A DNA stretch of 64,000 nucleotides from Agriotes lineatus (taxonomy: Eukaryota > Arthropoda > Insecta > Coleoptera > Elateridae). The position numbers and the translations under genes were made by a program. The stretch's first letter is position 1. Each line of letters begins with the position of its first letter. The notes beneath the pieces were generated by a model that had not been told where the DNA came from, did no database searches, and saw only the letters and a list, made by a program, of their open reading frames with translations. This document shows positions 1 through 11,069 of the stretch, piece after piece. The DNA lies in NCBI GenBank assembly GCA_940337035.1, contig CALNHX010002790.1:62001-126000 (forward strand), written 5' to 3'.

Positions 1-193
1 ACAGCTTCATAAAGCTATGCCATACATGGCGTGCACAGCATTTATTATCATAAGGGTACAAAACACAGCTCTAAAAACTACGCTCTACAACTATAGGACG
101 AGCGAAACATAAAGACATACAAAACAGAAACACTATACCTATTGGTTACAATACAAATTCAAATGTCGCTTAGGAACACAGAACAGTAAAGAC

Positions 194-1345
194 TCAGCCA
201 AGCACTTCAAACTGCTTGAGGTGTTCCACAGCGTAGACACCATTGTACGGGATTTTTGACCTATTTGATCCTGGTATGTCAGCCACCTCATATCTGTCTG
301 CGCCCAACACTTTAGAAATTTTAAATGGACCTTTCCATTTAGGCAGTAGTTTTCTACTAGTGCCCACTCCCACAATGGAAGAAATTTGAACAAGGACGAG
401 CTCTCCAACTGTAATCACTTTGGGTCTTGCTCGAGAAGAGTCAAAGCGAGCCTTTTGTGCTGCTTGGGCAGCCTTCGTCCTGTCCACTATCTCTTGCCGC
501 ACCCTTGTGACATCTTCACACGATGCCAAGTTAGTAGGGCCGGAACGATAACCAAACAGAGCTTTTGAGGGAGCCACACCAAGAGCTTTATTCCAGGTAT
601 TGTTCAAACCCAATTGGATACTAGAAATGTTCTCGTCCCATTCGTCATCATCTTTATCTGCGCCCATTGTTGCTAGGGAATGCAGAATAGTCTGGTTATA
701 ACGTTCAACTTGACCATTCCCTCGGGGCATTCCAACAGCATTTATATGATGAATAATCCCAGTCTCGGCACAAAACTCTTTGAACAGTCGCGACGTATAT
801 GCCTTGCCCCTGTCAGAAATAATGCGTTTAGGAGCGCCAAACGTTTTCACAATCTCATGTAACTTCTCTATGACATATTTCGCCTTAGTGTTACGGACGG
901 CATAAACAAAACAAAACTTAGTAAACGCATCGACACACACCAATACCTGAGTGTGCCCGTGTGCGCTTTTGACAAAAGGGCCCAGGTGATCAACATGTAT
1001 AGTGTGAAAGGGACGAGGCACCTTTTCAATTGGGTGTAAGAATTTTGGTCTTTTACCAGCTGCTTGTTTATGATACAGGCAGTTTAGACAACTTTTCACA
1101 TATTTCTTAACGAAATGTCGCATTCTGGGGAACCAGAATTTAGAAGCCACCAATTCATACGTTTTATCGTAAGAGAAGTGACCGACATCATCGTGGTGGA
1201 GTCGTAGCACTTGCCAGCGACATATCTTTGGAACCACCGCTCGATTACAAAACTCGGTGCGTTTGTATACTCTACCACGCCGGAGGTCGTACATATCGAA
1301 CGTATGTTTATTACCGGCTGACAACAAAAATGTGAACGCAATCAA
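194..1345 (-). CDS. Ty3/gypsy integrase (C-terminal part of pol), partial
   Basis: Integrase inserts retroelement cDNA into chromosomal DNA. The 383-codon frame shows an H-x4-H...C-x2-C zinc-binding domain (H51, H56, C86, C89), then the catalytic core with D119 (in HVDHLGPF), D178 (in IISDRGKAYTS) and E214 (in GNGQVERYNQT), with D178 and E214 spaced as DD35E. A basic C-terminal region ends the frame. It is open throughout, but no RT or RNase H lies directly upstream, so this is a truncated pol and its first Met is not a real start. Positions 1-193 beyond its stop are AT-rich 3' flank with a minus-strand AATAAA-like site near 45-50. Ty3/gypsy assignment is firm; the lineage is not. Confidence 0.85.
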   Translation of the reverse strand: MIAFTFLLSAGNKHTFDMYDLRRGRVYKRTEFCNRAVVPKICRWQVLRLHHDDVGHFSYDKTYELVASKFWFPRMRHFVKKYVKSCLNCLYHKQAAGKRPKFLHPIEKVPRPFHTIHVDHLGPFVKSAHGHTQVLVCVDAFTKFCFVYAVRNTKAKYVIEKLHEIVKTFGAPKRIISDRGKAYTSRLFKEFCAETGIIHHINAVGMPRGNGQVERYNQTILHSLATMGADKDDDEWDENISSIQLGLNNTWNKALGVAPSKALFGYRSGPTNLASCEDVTRVRQEIVDRTKAAQAAQKARFDSSRARPKVITVGELVLVQISSIVGVGTSRKLLPKWKGPFKISKVLGADRYEVADIPGSNRSKIPYNGVYAVEHLKQFEVLG

Positions 1346-2157
1346 ATAATAAAAGCGTCAATCAAAACAAAGCATCGCACCAGCCTTATTAGCTAAATTA
1401 GCTAAAATAATTACACTCTATTATAAGGAATGCAACTCTCTGCACCAACACTCGGGTCGGCCTCCGAGTTGAACGTGCCTGCTCACACACACATTCGAAT
1501 TTATACCACAATACTGCTTTCATAAGGGCAGTCGTCTCGCACACAGTTTTATGGGGGTGTAATTAATAGCGTCGGCGACCCCATGGGGTCGCGACCCCAT
1601 GGGGTCAAGAAATTGACACCACCGAAGGACCGAACCCGGCCAGAATCTAACACGGCCAATCCTGAAGTGTTTTTCGCTCTCGAAAAACCCAGATCTGCTA
1701 AACAAATAACATAGTACGGCTTATGCTTCGTCATACACACACGTTACTAACTCATGTCGGGTGCTTAGGAGCTTAACATTTACAGGTGTTCAACTAACTT
1801 GTCTTGTCACCATAGTGCTCAGAGGACACAGTTATCACAATTATCGGTATCCGCAACTATTAAACATTCGTAGGTCATAAAGACTCTCTAATGTACCCTG
1901 TCAACATATGTTCAAAGCACACACGTCTCCAACATCATACTTGGTACTCAGAGGCCATCAACCTTGTCACTCCGAAATGTTCAGCGATCTCTCACTATCA
2001 AAAACACATGCAGTATCGCAGTACTTATCAAGCAAACAATAGTAACCAATCAAACTTTCAAACAACTGCTCACCAAACACTCCCTAAAACGGACAGTGGT
2101 GTTTAATGTTAGTTGTACCGTTTGCAACACGCTCGTCCATTCTGACTTCTTACTTTA
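1346..2157 (-). repeat. LTR / 5' leader-like sequence of the gypsy remnant (tentative)
   Basis: No coding potential is seen. On the minus strand, TGGTGTCAATTTC (about 1609-1621) resembles the TGGTGTCA primer-binding sites that many Ty3/gypsy elements direct at tRNA-Leu, and a GACCCC palindrome follows it. That would place an LTR end near 1622, with everything between the primer site and the integrase deleted. No second LTR is visible for comparison, so the call is inference. Confidence 0.25.
1577..1606. repeat. 30-bp perfect palindrome (doubled 14-bp palindrome)
   Basis: Two copies of GACCCCATGGGGTC, each self-complementary, are joined by GC. The whole 30 bp is therefore also a perfect palindrome. 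It sits just downstream (minus strand) of the putative primer-binding site. Confidence 0.9.
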
Positions 2158-2250
2158 GCAAATCAACCATGGTACGCACATACCGCTCAATTTGACCATT
2201 CGTGTCGTAAGATATAACGTCATTCGGTGCGATATAAAATTCGAGTCAGG
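2158..2250 (-). pseudogene. Ty3/gypsy integrase fragment
   Basis: The minus strand reads NDVISYDTNGQIERYVRTMV, which matches the catalytic-Glu block of Ty3/gypsy integrase (NGQ-x-ERY). Flanking sequence on both sides loses the frame. Because a complete integrase core lies at 194-1345, this must be a second, older gypsy copy. Confidence 0.6.
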
Positions 2251-2509
2251 GTGACATCCACACAAGAAACAATCAAAATTGTGCGCGTCAAGGTAAAAGT
2301 ACTACTTGACTCTGATTCCTGCAATGCGACGTGACACGCAGTCCAATGAGCTCCAACCTGTTTAGCTATATATTTTTTTTTTGGTTATCAGGGAACCACA
2401 CGCGTCGGAATCTACTAAGCAATACACAAGTATGTTCTTAATTAACACAAGCGTAGGAGGAGTAGTAAAATTCCTCACACACATTTACATTGGGCTTAGT
2501 GCCCTTTGT

Positions 2510-3005
2510 AACCCTTTCTTTGGCCCAACAGGACGTAACGCCGTGTCCGCATTTAACGCAAAAACACATTCTTCTATAAAATATAACAACTTGTTCTTTA
2601 ATAGCTACTGCTTGTAGCTAAGGTTCCAACTCTTAGTGCATTACTAAGGTGATGGGTTCTATCATTTTTTGTTCCGCTCTGCTTTCATTATATTTGATTA
2701 AAAAAAATATAAAGCTTTACTTAATTATCCGGCTCCGAAAATTTAAAACAAGTTCGGCAGTCAATGGGCCCAGTTAGCCATTTTCGCCGTTATCCTAAAA
2801 AATGCTTCGCCCCCTTAACAGCTTTAACAACAACAACAAAATAATTCTACACAGCAGAACGGCCAGAATTCAAATATCAACAAATCTTTACCAGCAACCA
2901 CACAGGTCCTAGGCGTGTTTTCTGTTTTCTAATTTTTCCCTTGTTTCAGTTCCAGGGCCAAGAGGTCCTAAGGGACACTGAAGTTTTAAATTACCACATT
3001 CACGG
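2510..3005 (-). pseudogene. Decayed gag zinc-knuckle region
   Basis: Two short Cys-rich peptides appear on the minus strand: CFCVKCGHGVTSCWAKERVTK-like (about 2515-2580), cut short by drift, and CPCCRECGNLKLQCP (about 2945-2995). Both resemble CCHC nucleic-acid-binding knuckles of retroelement Gag, but each lacks canonical spacing. They lie between the gag-like N-terminus at 3190-3821 and the integrase fragment at 2158-2250, the order expected for one degraded minus-strand element. Confidence 0.35.
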
Positions 3006-3189
3006 CAGCAGGGACATTTGCGTTTTTCATTATTATATTTTCAAACACTGGGCTTTTCAAAGCGCCATTTTACAAACGAGTCAGCACGAGGCCCACCAAG
3101 CCGGCGTTTATAAAGTGACATGATAAAAGCACAGTTATTAACTCGAATATAATATGACAATTTGAGTTTATAGATGAGACTCTAATAAC

Positions 3190-3821
3190 GATCATAAATA
3201 CCAAATATAATCATTTTTACTAAGACCGACTCGGGCCAATTGGCTACACAAATCACTGTTAAAATTACTAACCTCAGGTAACTTAAGACCAGCATTACGT
3301 TTTCGAGGAAACGCAATTGATAAATTTTCCCATTTATGATTGGAAGGGTTCCGTTTTTCATACCAACATTTAACAGGACTTATAAAACATGCCACTTTTA
3401 CCAGAGCATCCCGGCTACAAGTTCGATTAATACTTTTACAGTAAAAGCAATCCAAGCATTTCTCAACCTAAGTACTTAGCTTTAAACGTACCCCAATCTC
3501 TTAGTTCCGGATTCCAACCATCAAACCATTTCCAGCGCCAGCTAAGTTCTGTAGAGCTTGAGGGCCCTCGGCAGAAGCTGGTGAATCTGCTGGAGGGAGA
3601 GCACCTGGAGACCTCACAACGCCAGGAGAAACGCACCGCCGCCGCCGGGCTTCCGGAGATGCTCGCGAATTCAGTGGCGGGGTTGCCCCAGAAGAATCAG
3701 ATTGCTACCGCGCCGCTTTACGCGACCGCCGGGCACGCTTTCGGGACGAACGAGCCGCTCGCCGTTCAATTTCATCGGCGCCCGCACTCACGCTGCGTGA
3801 TCGCGCCCTGCGAGAACTCAT
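3190..3821 (-). pseudogene. Decayed gag-like reading frame of a gypsy remnant
   Basis: The minus-strand ATG at 3819-3821 opens an Arg/Ser-rich frame (MSSRRARSRSVSAGADEIER...) that meets TAG at 3705-3707. The frame then continues readable as a Pro/Ser-rich linker, the block WFDGWNPELRDWGTFKAKYL (near 3480-3525), and after a frame change FPRKRNAGLKLPEVSNFNSD (3240-3310). The layout of basic N-terminus, linker and globular segment before zinc knuckles suggests Gag. The GC content here is much higher than in the flanks. Several stops and shifts make it non-functional. Assignment to Gag is inference from context. Confidence 0.4.
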
Positions 3822-4071
3822 CACAAAATTTTTAAAACTCTCGCACTCTCACAAAAAGTTTTTTATCTACACTGAGGAAAGCGCGTAGTTATCCCACTTC
3901 TGATTTCAGCGACTTATATAATTTATGTAACTCAGTAACAACACCAAAAACCTTTATACACTTTTATTGAAATAGATACAGCTCCAACAACGAACTCTTT
4001 CGAAAGCAAAACTAAGAATGCCCCCGCCCTACAGCGTTTTATTCTAACACCCCTAGCGTAGTGTTTTTTAT

Positions 4072-4870
4072 ATGTGTTTAGTTATTGGGTCCAGGCACGT
4101 TCTTTGGCTCCGATTCCTGCGACCGAGACGGTCTCCAAATTCCTGGCGGTTAATGAAGCAGCACGGGGTCGGGTCAGCTACTCAGAACGGGGCTCACATG
4201 TATATTCTCTTTTTCGACGTACCTACCCGCCAAGAGGGTCGTGTATGGATTCAAGAAGATGAAGAACCTGCAGCAATGACCAAGAAGCAGCGAGCTATGG
4301 AAAAGTGATGTATGCGGTATTCTTTAAAAGTACGGGTCTAGTCCATGCAATTAAGATAGATGGACAAAAGACAGGATGTGTTTCATCGGACTTTTTCCAC
4401 AGTGGAAAAAGTCCGATAAAACACATTATAATACACCACTGCCAAAAATTACATTCAGAGAACAACTGGACAAAAGATAGTTATAGCTGCATGAACACTA
4501 AAAAATGTTTGCCTGAAATGTTCAATTGAGTTCCAGAGAAGGAAATTACGCGACATTATGAAAATGCATCGTCCCATACGGCTGCTGTAACACCGCAGTT
4601 TTGACTGGAAAAAATATAAAATAAATAGAACACCCACCGTGCTCCCCTTGTTTAGTAATGTGCTATTTTTGGCTATTTTATGGGCTTAAAAGGCATTTGC
4701 AGGGTAGAAGGTTATTGTCTGAGGAAGAGATTATTTGGAAGGTGTTCCCAAAGAAGATGATTGGCAGTTTGTAAGCAGTAAAATGAAAGAATGGTCAAGT
4801 GAATTATTTCTGAAGGGAATTACTTTGAGCACATTTAAAATGAAATCCTAAAAAATGTTAACCGTTTTCT
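4072..4870 (+). pseudogene. mariner transposase, degraded
   Basis: Mariner transposases cut and paste TA-flanked elements. Recognisable blocks in order are FFDVPTRQEGRVW and EDEEPAAMTKKQRAMEK (to 4307), MYAVFFKSTGLVHAIK and GQKT after a frameshift at about 4307, NTKKCLPE, then ENASSHTAAVT (4560-4595) and HPPCSPCLVMCYFWLF (4632-4680), equivalent to the HDNASSHTA and HPPYSPDLAPCDFWLF family blocks. The aspartate of the second block is replaced (HYENA) and several frameshifts and stops are present. About 90 bp not found in mariner, including a palindrome, separate GQKT from TKKCLPE. N-terminal HTH and TIRs are not visible. Confidence 0.75.
4377..4425. repeat. 49-bp near-perfect palindrome inside the mariner relic
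   Basis: The arms are about 24 bp with one or two mismatches, with a core of TCGGACTTTTTCCAC facing GTGGAAAAAGTCCGA and outer ends TGTGTTT and AAACACA. It lies in a segment that interrupts the mariner homology, so it probably arrived as a small insertion. Confidence 0.8.
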
Positions 4871-5139
4871 TTATTCTCAATAATTGTAGTTTGACCCTCG
4901 TAAGACCAATATTTTGCTACAAAATACACAGCTAGAATAAAAGTAAATAATTGAGCGAGAATAATGAAGATGCCTAAAATGCATACTACTGTGGGGACAA
5001 GCTCATACTATTTCAATGTGTACGCATTATTCATCAGCCAGACCGATAAAACGTGCCCGGCATTGTAAATATTGAGAGGCCCGTATTTAAATATGGGTGA
5101 AACGCCACTTCTCTTTTGTAGTGTTTGCCAGATACTTTT

Positions 5140-5393
5140 GGTGATAGATCAATAGGCAGATATTGCCTAAGCCTTGGCTACCTCCGAGACCCGATTTAAT
5201 TATTGGAGATTTTTATTTTTGGGGACACATAACGTTAAAAGTTTATAACGGAAATGATGGATGTCGAACAACTACCAAATGAAATCAGAGAATGTGTTGC
5301 CATTATTCCTCAAGACGAGATAAAAAACAGTTATAAGGAGTTTGAAAAGAGAACGAAGATATGGGTAAAAGTCGGACAAATGCCATTTGAATA
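5140..5393 (+). pseudogene. IS630/Tc1-superfamily transposase C-terminus, degraded
   Basis: Shifted frames show FGDRSIGR, then WLPPRPDLIIGDFYFWGHI (family block W-P-P-R-S-P-D-L-x-x-x-D-F-F-L-W-G), then DVEQLPNEIRECVAIIPQDE and a stop at 5391-5393. The last segment is an open frame of 46 codons from 5254. It corresponds to the C-terminal helix region of insect IS630-like transposases. A related C-terminus occurs on the minus strand at 39985-40115. Confidence 0.55.
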
Positions 5394-6081
5394 GTCATTA
5401 GTTTTTTAGTTTGTAATAATCAGGGCCGTAACTAGGTATAGGCAGAGTAGGCCCCCGCCTACAGGCTCAAGCGACCAGGGCGCCAAAATGGCAGTGGGAA
5501 AAATTATTTCTTTCATACTAATGAAACAAAAACAAATCACTGAGTGGGCAATGTTACGGACAAATTAATTTGTAATATTAAGGATTTTATCCTAAGTAAT
5601 GCGAATTATGATCATGGGAATTGCTGCCAATCTGGTCGACACATTACATTCCATGCTAACGATCATTTTCTAAATTATAACAAATTACGAAGTTTCCAAG
5701 GTCAATTATATGTCAAGACAGAGTGTCTTACACAGGCTTAAAATCAACAGAGAGACCTCTTACAAACTATTTCATTTGAACTACTTATATACGTATTTCA
5801 AAATTTGTAACAAAAAAAAGAAAAACTTATAGCTACAATAAATACCAATAAATTAAACTTTTAAAGTGAGGTGACAGGTACGAGAAGTACCTTTAAGTAT
5901 TATTATTATTTATGTTCTGTGTTCATATGATACTAAGCATAATCATGTGAACTTATTATTTAGAATTGCGTTTTATGTTTTCTATTCGAATTCCCATTAT
6001 TTTGTTTATGTTTTTAATAACACTGAAATAGTAAAAGAAAACGCTTAGTAATGCAAATTACATGAATTCACAAAGAAAACG

Positions 6082-6170
6082 AAAAATTGCTTTCGGTGGG
6101 ATACGAACCCGTGTTCCTAGAGGGAATATGATTTGTAGACAGACGCGTTATGCGCGGACAAGGAATGCGA
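6082..6170 (-). repeat. tRNA-Arg-like relic or SINE head
   Basis: The minus strand reads ACGCGTCTGTCTACAAATCA followed by GGGTTCGTATCCC. The first resembles the D-arm/anticodon region of tRNA-Arg genes (GGCGTCTGACTACGxATCA), and the second a Pol III B box in a T arm. Acceptor-stem pairing is poor, so this is not a working tRNA. It is either a pseudo-tRNA or the head of a SINE. Confidence 0.4.
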
Positions 6171-6712
6171 ACAAATTGCGCCCGACCGGCAACAATAAAT
6201 ACGTGACAGACGCAGACAGGCAGACACACAGGCCGAACACGCATCATACCTTTAAAATAAAGCACAACACTACATGCCATGTTAAACCGGTAAAAGTACC
6301 AAGGTTTTATTCAACGGTTTACTATTTTCGGGTTTTTGTAAACAAACTTTTCATTACTTTTAATAGGGATATTATCGCAAAAAACAGTTATTTATTATGC
6401 CTATTGGTTGTGTTTTTTAAAACTACGAGCAGAAGTATATTTCATTCAATAATAAAGAAGGTTTATTACTGGCTTACCCTTACAAATCGATTTTCCGTCT
6501 TTGCCGCCCGATGCTAGTTCGAGTGGCATTCGTGGCAGGAAGATCTGCGCGCACCTCACACTAACGCACGAAATTTTAAATTCGGCGGGCGCAGCAGGCT
6601 ACAGATAGTTTATATATAAGGAAATGATATATGTTCTATCGTATGCATAATATAATATGTATTCCCGTTATTAGAATTATTGTTTTCTGTTTTTGTCGTT
6701 TTATCTAATTTT

Positions 6713-7560
6713 ATTTATCCATTATTTTGCGTTAGATGCGTTTTTGTGTTATGTTAAAATTCAAATGCTGATGCTTTTAAAATGTATCAAAGTGGCGGAC
6801 GCGACTCACCACAATGCGGCGGTGGGGTGCAAACAATGCCTCTTACTTGGCCCAGTGACGGTGGCAGGCAGTTAAATGTAAAAAGAAGAAAAAACTACTA
6901 ACGTGCATAATGATAACAATAATTGTGCTGACCGGTGGTGACCGCCCCCTGGCACCTTCAACTTCAACTATTGTTGCAACTCGTATAGAATTAGTAAGTA
7001 TCTGGTGCCTACTGATTTTACACATTACAGCACTTACTTTAAATCGGTAAATCCGATCGGCTGCTAGGCGGGGCAACATGTCTTCGCGGCATCCCTCGCC
7101 GAAACAACATGTCTTCACTCTCCTTAATTACCAGGTAATCATCCATCACGAGCAAGAACCTCTGGCATCTATCGTTTCCTGTTGTTTCCAAAAAAAGCTA
7201 CCAACATGACGAAACCAACTAATACGTGCATTCTACAGTAGCTATCATCTGACGCATTAACTAAGAATACGCATAGCACAGCATTGTTGCAACTCATCCT
7301 ATTATAATTAATTATTGCTTAGAGCAATCGCATACGCCAACAACTCCGAAAAATATGACGCTTAGACAAACATCCATCACGCCAGTGCAAGAACTTCAAA
7401 CATTCTGCCCCGATTGGAATTCTATCCCTGACCAGCACACATTCTTCAACGCCATACATTAGTTGCACTTCCACTTTGGTTCTATTTACCAAGATTGTAT
7501 TATACTTTAGGGTTAAAAATTTTCCAGACATGGTAAGCGTAGTAACCAAAACTTAAAAAT
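6713..7560. repeat. Diverged direct repeat, copy A
   Basis: This segment parallels 9293-10390. Shared stretches include TTTGTGTTATRTTAAAATTC, GGTGGCRGGCAGTTAAATGTAA-type sequence, GATAACAATAATTGTRCTSA and the tail before AAAACTTAAAAATAATGC. Copy A lacks about 150 bp found in copy B after ACCGCCCCCTG. No protein was recognised. It lies inside hAT copy 1. Confidence 0.55.
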
Positions 7561-9292
7561 AATGCACTTTCACAAACTACCAAATATTTTAAACTTAGCA
7601 TATATTATTTTACCAGTTAGTTGGATTTCGTTTTAAATACCTGCCTATTTGTTTTCAATATATTATTATGATACAGCTCAGTGTTAATTACACTACGTTA
7701 GGCGACCATATAATTATACACTGGCTTTTTATTTCTGTAGCATAAATATTCAATTCAATTGCCCTGCTCTGCTAGCTATAAGTATTTATTTCTTGTTTTA
7801 AAATTTAATTTCAAATAATTTCTCTTTTAAAATTAATTAGAACATGAAAACTCAATCATCAGGGTTAGGTTCTTTCTATCTAGTTGTCTTATTTTTGCTT
7901 GTCATATTTAGAATAAATTTCATTTGTCATATAACCTTAAATGTCACTTATCTTGACTGAAATCAAAATAATTCTATTACTTGTTATCAAATACGACCAA
8001 CGTACATTATTTTCAATATGATTATGATATCTGACTTTATCTATCCTTTTATAGTAAGTAATAACTTTTTCAGTTAATTATTGTAAGTAATTAATATTGT
8101 TCATCTATTTCAGTTTTATTCTAAACTAAACTATTAACCAACCTTATTGACTCTACTAATTGCACATCCAGCATCGAAGATCCCCTTTGTACAACTAGTC
8201 ACCACACGAAAATGTCCTACTGCAACCAAATGTCAAACCAAATTACATCCGTCAGATCTTCCAGAAAATATCCAATTAGTTGAAGACTCCAACCTCCTAT
8301 TCTGCTAGTAAACTATTTTTTATGTTCTCCAACTAATGTTACTTCCTTTCAGGTTCCAATGTCATGACGATTCTACCTCTGCATGAAAATGACACCTCCA
8401 AACACCACCAATCACCCCGAATGTTTTCCAAGAAGATTCCTCAGTCCTTCCTCAGGCTCCTACACTTGCAGTACCATACCAGTCCAATCCTTTTCACTCC
8501 TTCCCATAAATTGTATCAGTTCCAATAAAGCAGCTCAATCCAAATCTTAATTAAATATTGTAGTTTTCTGGTTATTTCTTTATAATTAACTGTTATGCAC
8601 AATCTCTTCACTGATCATGTATTTCTATCATTTCAAAATAACATTTTCATATTTATCCACCACGTAGATTTGTTAACAGCCTTTTTATTTGCATACCACC
8701 AAAATTATTCATACAAATAAGGCATAATTTCAAATTTTATTGTCTCAAAAAGGTTTTTTCAAAATTCTGTGTACAGTTTTTATAAGTTTGTTATTCTTAA
8801 TAATCTAAAACAACTCGCTTAACTACCATATTTCATTATTGATGCTTACTATATTTAATATACATTTGAAACCTACATACTTTGTTATAAATTTAATATT
8901 TTAATTTGATCTGTCGTATCTGATATCAGTATTAAATAATTTCTATCTTTCCAACATTTTTACTTTATACATTAAAATATATGAAATTTATTTTTTCCAA
9001 TCTCATTTCTTAAAATATAATCTCTATTTAAAATTTAATTCAAATAATCTTTTCTATTCTAAACTTTTATAAAGACTGACTTTAATGCTTTACCAAATTC
9101 TCTTATCATATTTTATTATCAAACCATACATATCCTCTCATATAATATCATAACAATATATAATATATACTGAAATAAATGCAGACGTTATACACTAAAA
9201 TTAGTATTTTGTCACCGCTATCGTTAGTGTACTGAGGGGCGCAAAAATGTTGGCTTGCTTACAGTAACATTTTGCTTAGTTACGGCCCTGTT

Positions 9293-10390
9293 AATAATAT
9301 TATGTTAGAGGCGAGTTTATTTGTGTTATATTAAAATTCAATTTCCGATACTTTTGAAATGTGTCAACATGGTGGATGCAACTCACCCATGACCACAAGG
9401 CGGCAACGGGGCGCAAACAGTGCAGGTTCGAGCATTCCTTGACCCAGTGGTGGAGGCAGGCAGTTAAATGTAAAGGAACATAAACTTACTGACCTGTAAA
9501 TCTCATCGATAACAATAATTGTACTCACCGGGGGTGGCCTCCCCCTGACCCCTCCGTACTGCTGGCAGAGACGCTACAATGCTTGGCCTTGCATCAGGCG
9601 GCATCAACCCTTTGGCCTCTCATCGCTGCCTTCGTTGGCTGGGTTAGCTGTCGGTACCTTTCGCTAGTACTGCCCAATAGTAATCCACTAGATTAACTAT
9701 TGTTACAATCCGTACAGAGTCGGTAATAACTACCGTAGTATACTGGTTTTTCACAGTACAGTAATTACCGTAAATCTTGCTATTGCTCTCACGGGGCTTA
9801 TAATTCGGAACTCCATGCTTCCGTTGCGGAAACACATGCTTCCGCGAATTACTATGCGAAACGTCGTGCTTTCGCGGGATTCAACTCTTTGACTATCACA
9901 TAGTCGACTAGCAACGCAAGAACCTCTGACGTATGCCGGTCGCTGTAATTGCCAAAAAGTCTACCAAATACCATTCAACTAACTACGATAGTACGTACAT
10001 TCTACTCCAGCTAAATTAATTCACTACCTAGAAAATATGCATGGCCGTTCTCGCAATTTTGCCTCGCATTGTTGCATCTTATCACGTGATAATTAATTAT
10101 TGGTTCGCATATAATCGCTTACGCCAAGAAATAACTACGCAAATAGCCCACTTTAACTAATACGTCGCAGCTCTACCACAACCCCAAAGGTTCTGTCCTG
10201 TTTTTAATTCCATTGCTAACCGAGCCCCCTTCGACATGGTGCATTGGTTGCACATGTTCTCCGGGTCCCTGAAACAACGGACCGCGAGCCCAATACATTC
10301 TTCAAGATTATATTACATTCCAGGGCTCAAAACATGCCAGAAATGGCAAACGTACTAATAAAAACTTAAAAATAATGCGCTCCAAAACCA
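9293..10390. repeat. Diverged direct repeat, copy B
   Basis: This is the second copy of the 6713-7560 sequence, beginning immediately at the right edge of hAT copy 1. It is longer than copy A. Short stop-free stretches on the minus strand (for example around 10190-10360) do not align with any family I recognise. Confidence 0.5.
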
Positions 10391-11069
10391 TCAAACATTT
10401 CATCCCTAACAATTAACTACAAAGATATTTCATTACAAATAACTTTTTCTTATAGAATTTTCTTCTGAAGTAAATATTAGAGGCACGTTTTAGTGTGTCA
10501 AACATTTTAAAAAGTGCTGGAGTTCACTTAAAATGCCTCGAAGTTATTGAAACAATGACCACAGAAGAAAAACTATTACAATATGTAAACTACGTGTAAT
10601 GTTCCCAAGGAGAGATTTTTTTCTGAACTAAATAAAATATGGACAACAGGAATAGCTCACCTGTCAGTAGAATTATTAATCCCGCAGTTTTTGTGAAATA
10701 TAAATTTGAGAATATAATTTGTTTAACTTTGGGCCATTCATCATCTCTTAAATTTAGGACATTGACTAATAGGACCTTCTACCATACTGTAATATAGTTG
10801 ATTTTTCGAAGTTAGGTTGTGCGTATTAAGCATAAACAGCAACAGAGAGTGTGTTTGGGACAAACATTGATCGTTAGCATTGATACTCACATAATAGAAT
10901 AGTATTAATCTTTCTCTGGTATATATTTTAAATCATTATATTCTCTTCCTAAATATAAGTCGTAGTACGTCTAATAATCTATTTTTTTCAAATATTATTT
11001 CGTTATATTCATTAAAAAATCATTGATAATAGCGTACTACTTATTATTTTGTCCCTAAGAATATAATTC
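10391..11069. other. Non-coding stretch with a duplicated LINE tail fragment
   Basis: AT-rich and without a supported gene. Bases 10728-10800 repeat 11070-11145 (shared CATCATCTCTTAAATTTAG, and ACATTG, AGGACC in register). The terminal part of the neighbouring LINE is therefore present twice in direct orientation. Confidence 0.5.

Larger units (their letters stand above)
5421..9290. mobile_element. hAT element copy 1 (3.87 kb, no recognisable transposase)
   Basis: The ends are inverted: CAGGGCCGTAACTAGGTATA on the left and CTTAGTTACGGCCCTG on the right. Flanks are GTAATAAT (5413-5420) and TTAATAAT (9291-9298), an 8-bp duplication with one mismatch. CAGGG-type ends with 8-bp duplications define hAT. 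The terminal sequence matches copy 2 (13143-14650) at both ends, including GGGCGCAAAAATGTTGGCTTGC before the right end, cut here to its family resemblance. No transposase reading frame was recognised inside; the interior holds a tRNA-like relic and one half of a diverged duplication, so nested insertions are likely. The stretch 7561-9140 is AT-rich, and I see no gene in it apart from C-rich segments at 8150-8530 ending in AATAAA. Confidence 0.75.

Noticed and set aside
6062..6517. A 151-codon plus-strand open frame inside hAT copy 1
   Set aside because: Its first third is antisense to the tRNA-like relic and the rest has no motif; composition is that of the flanks.
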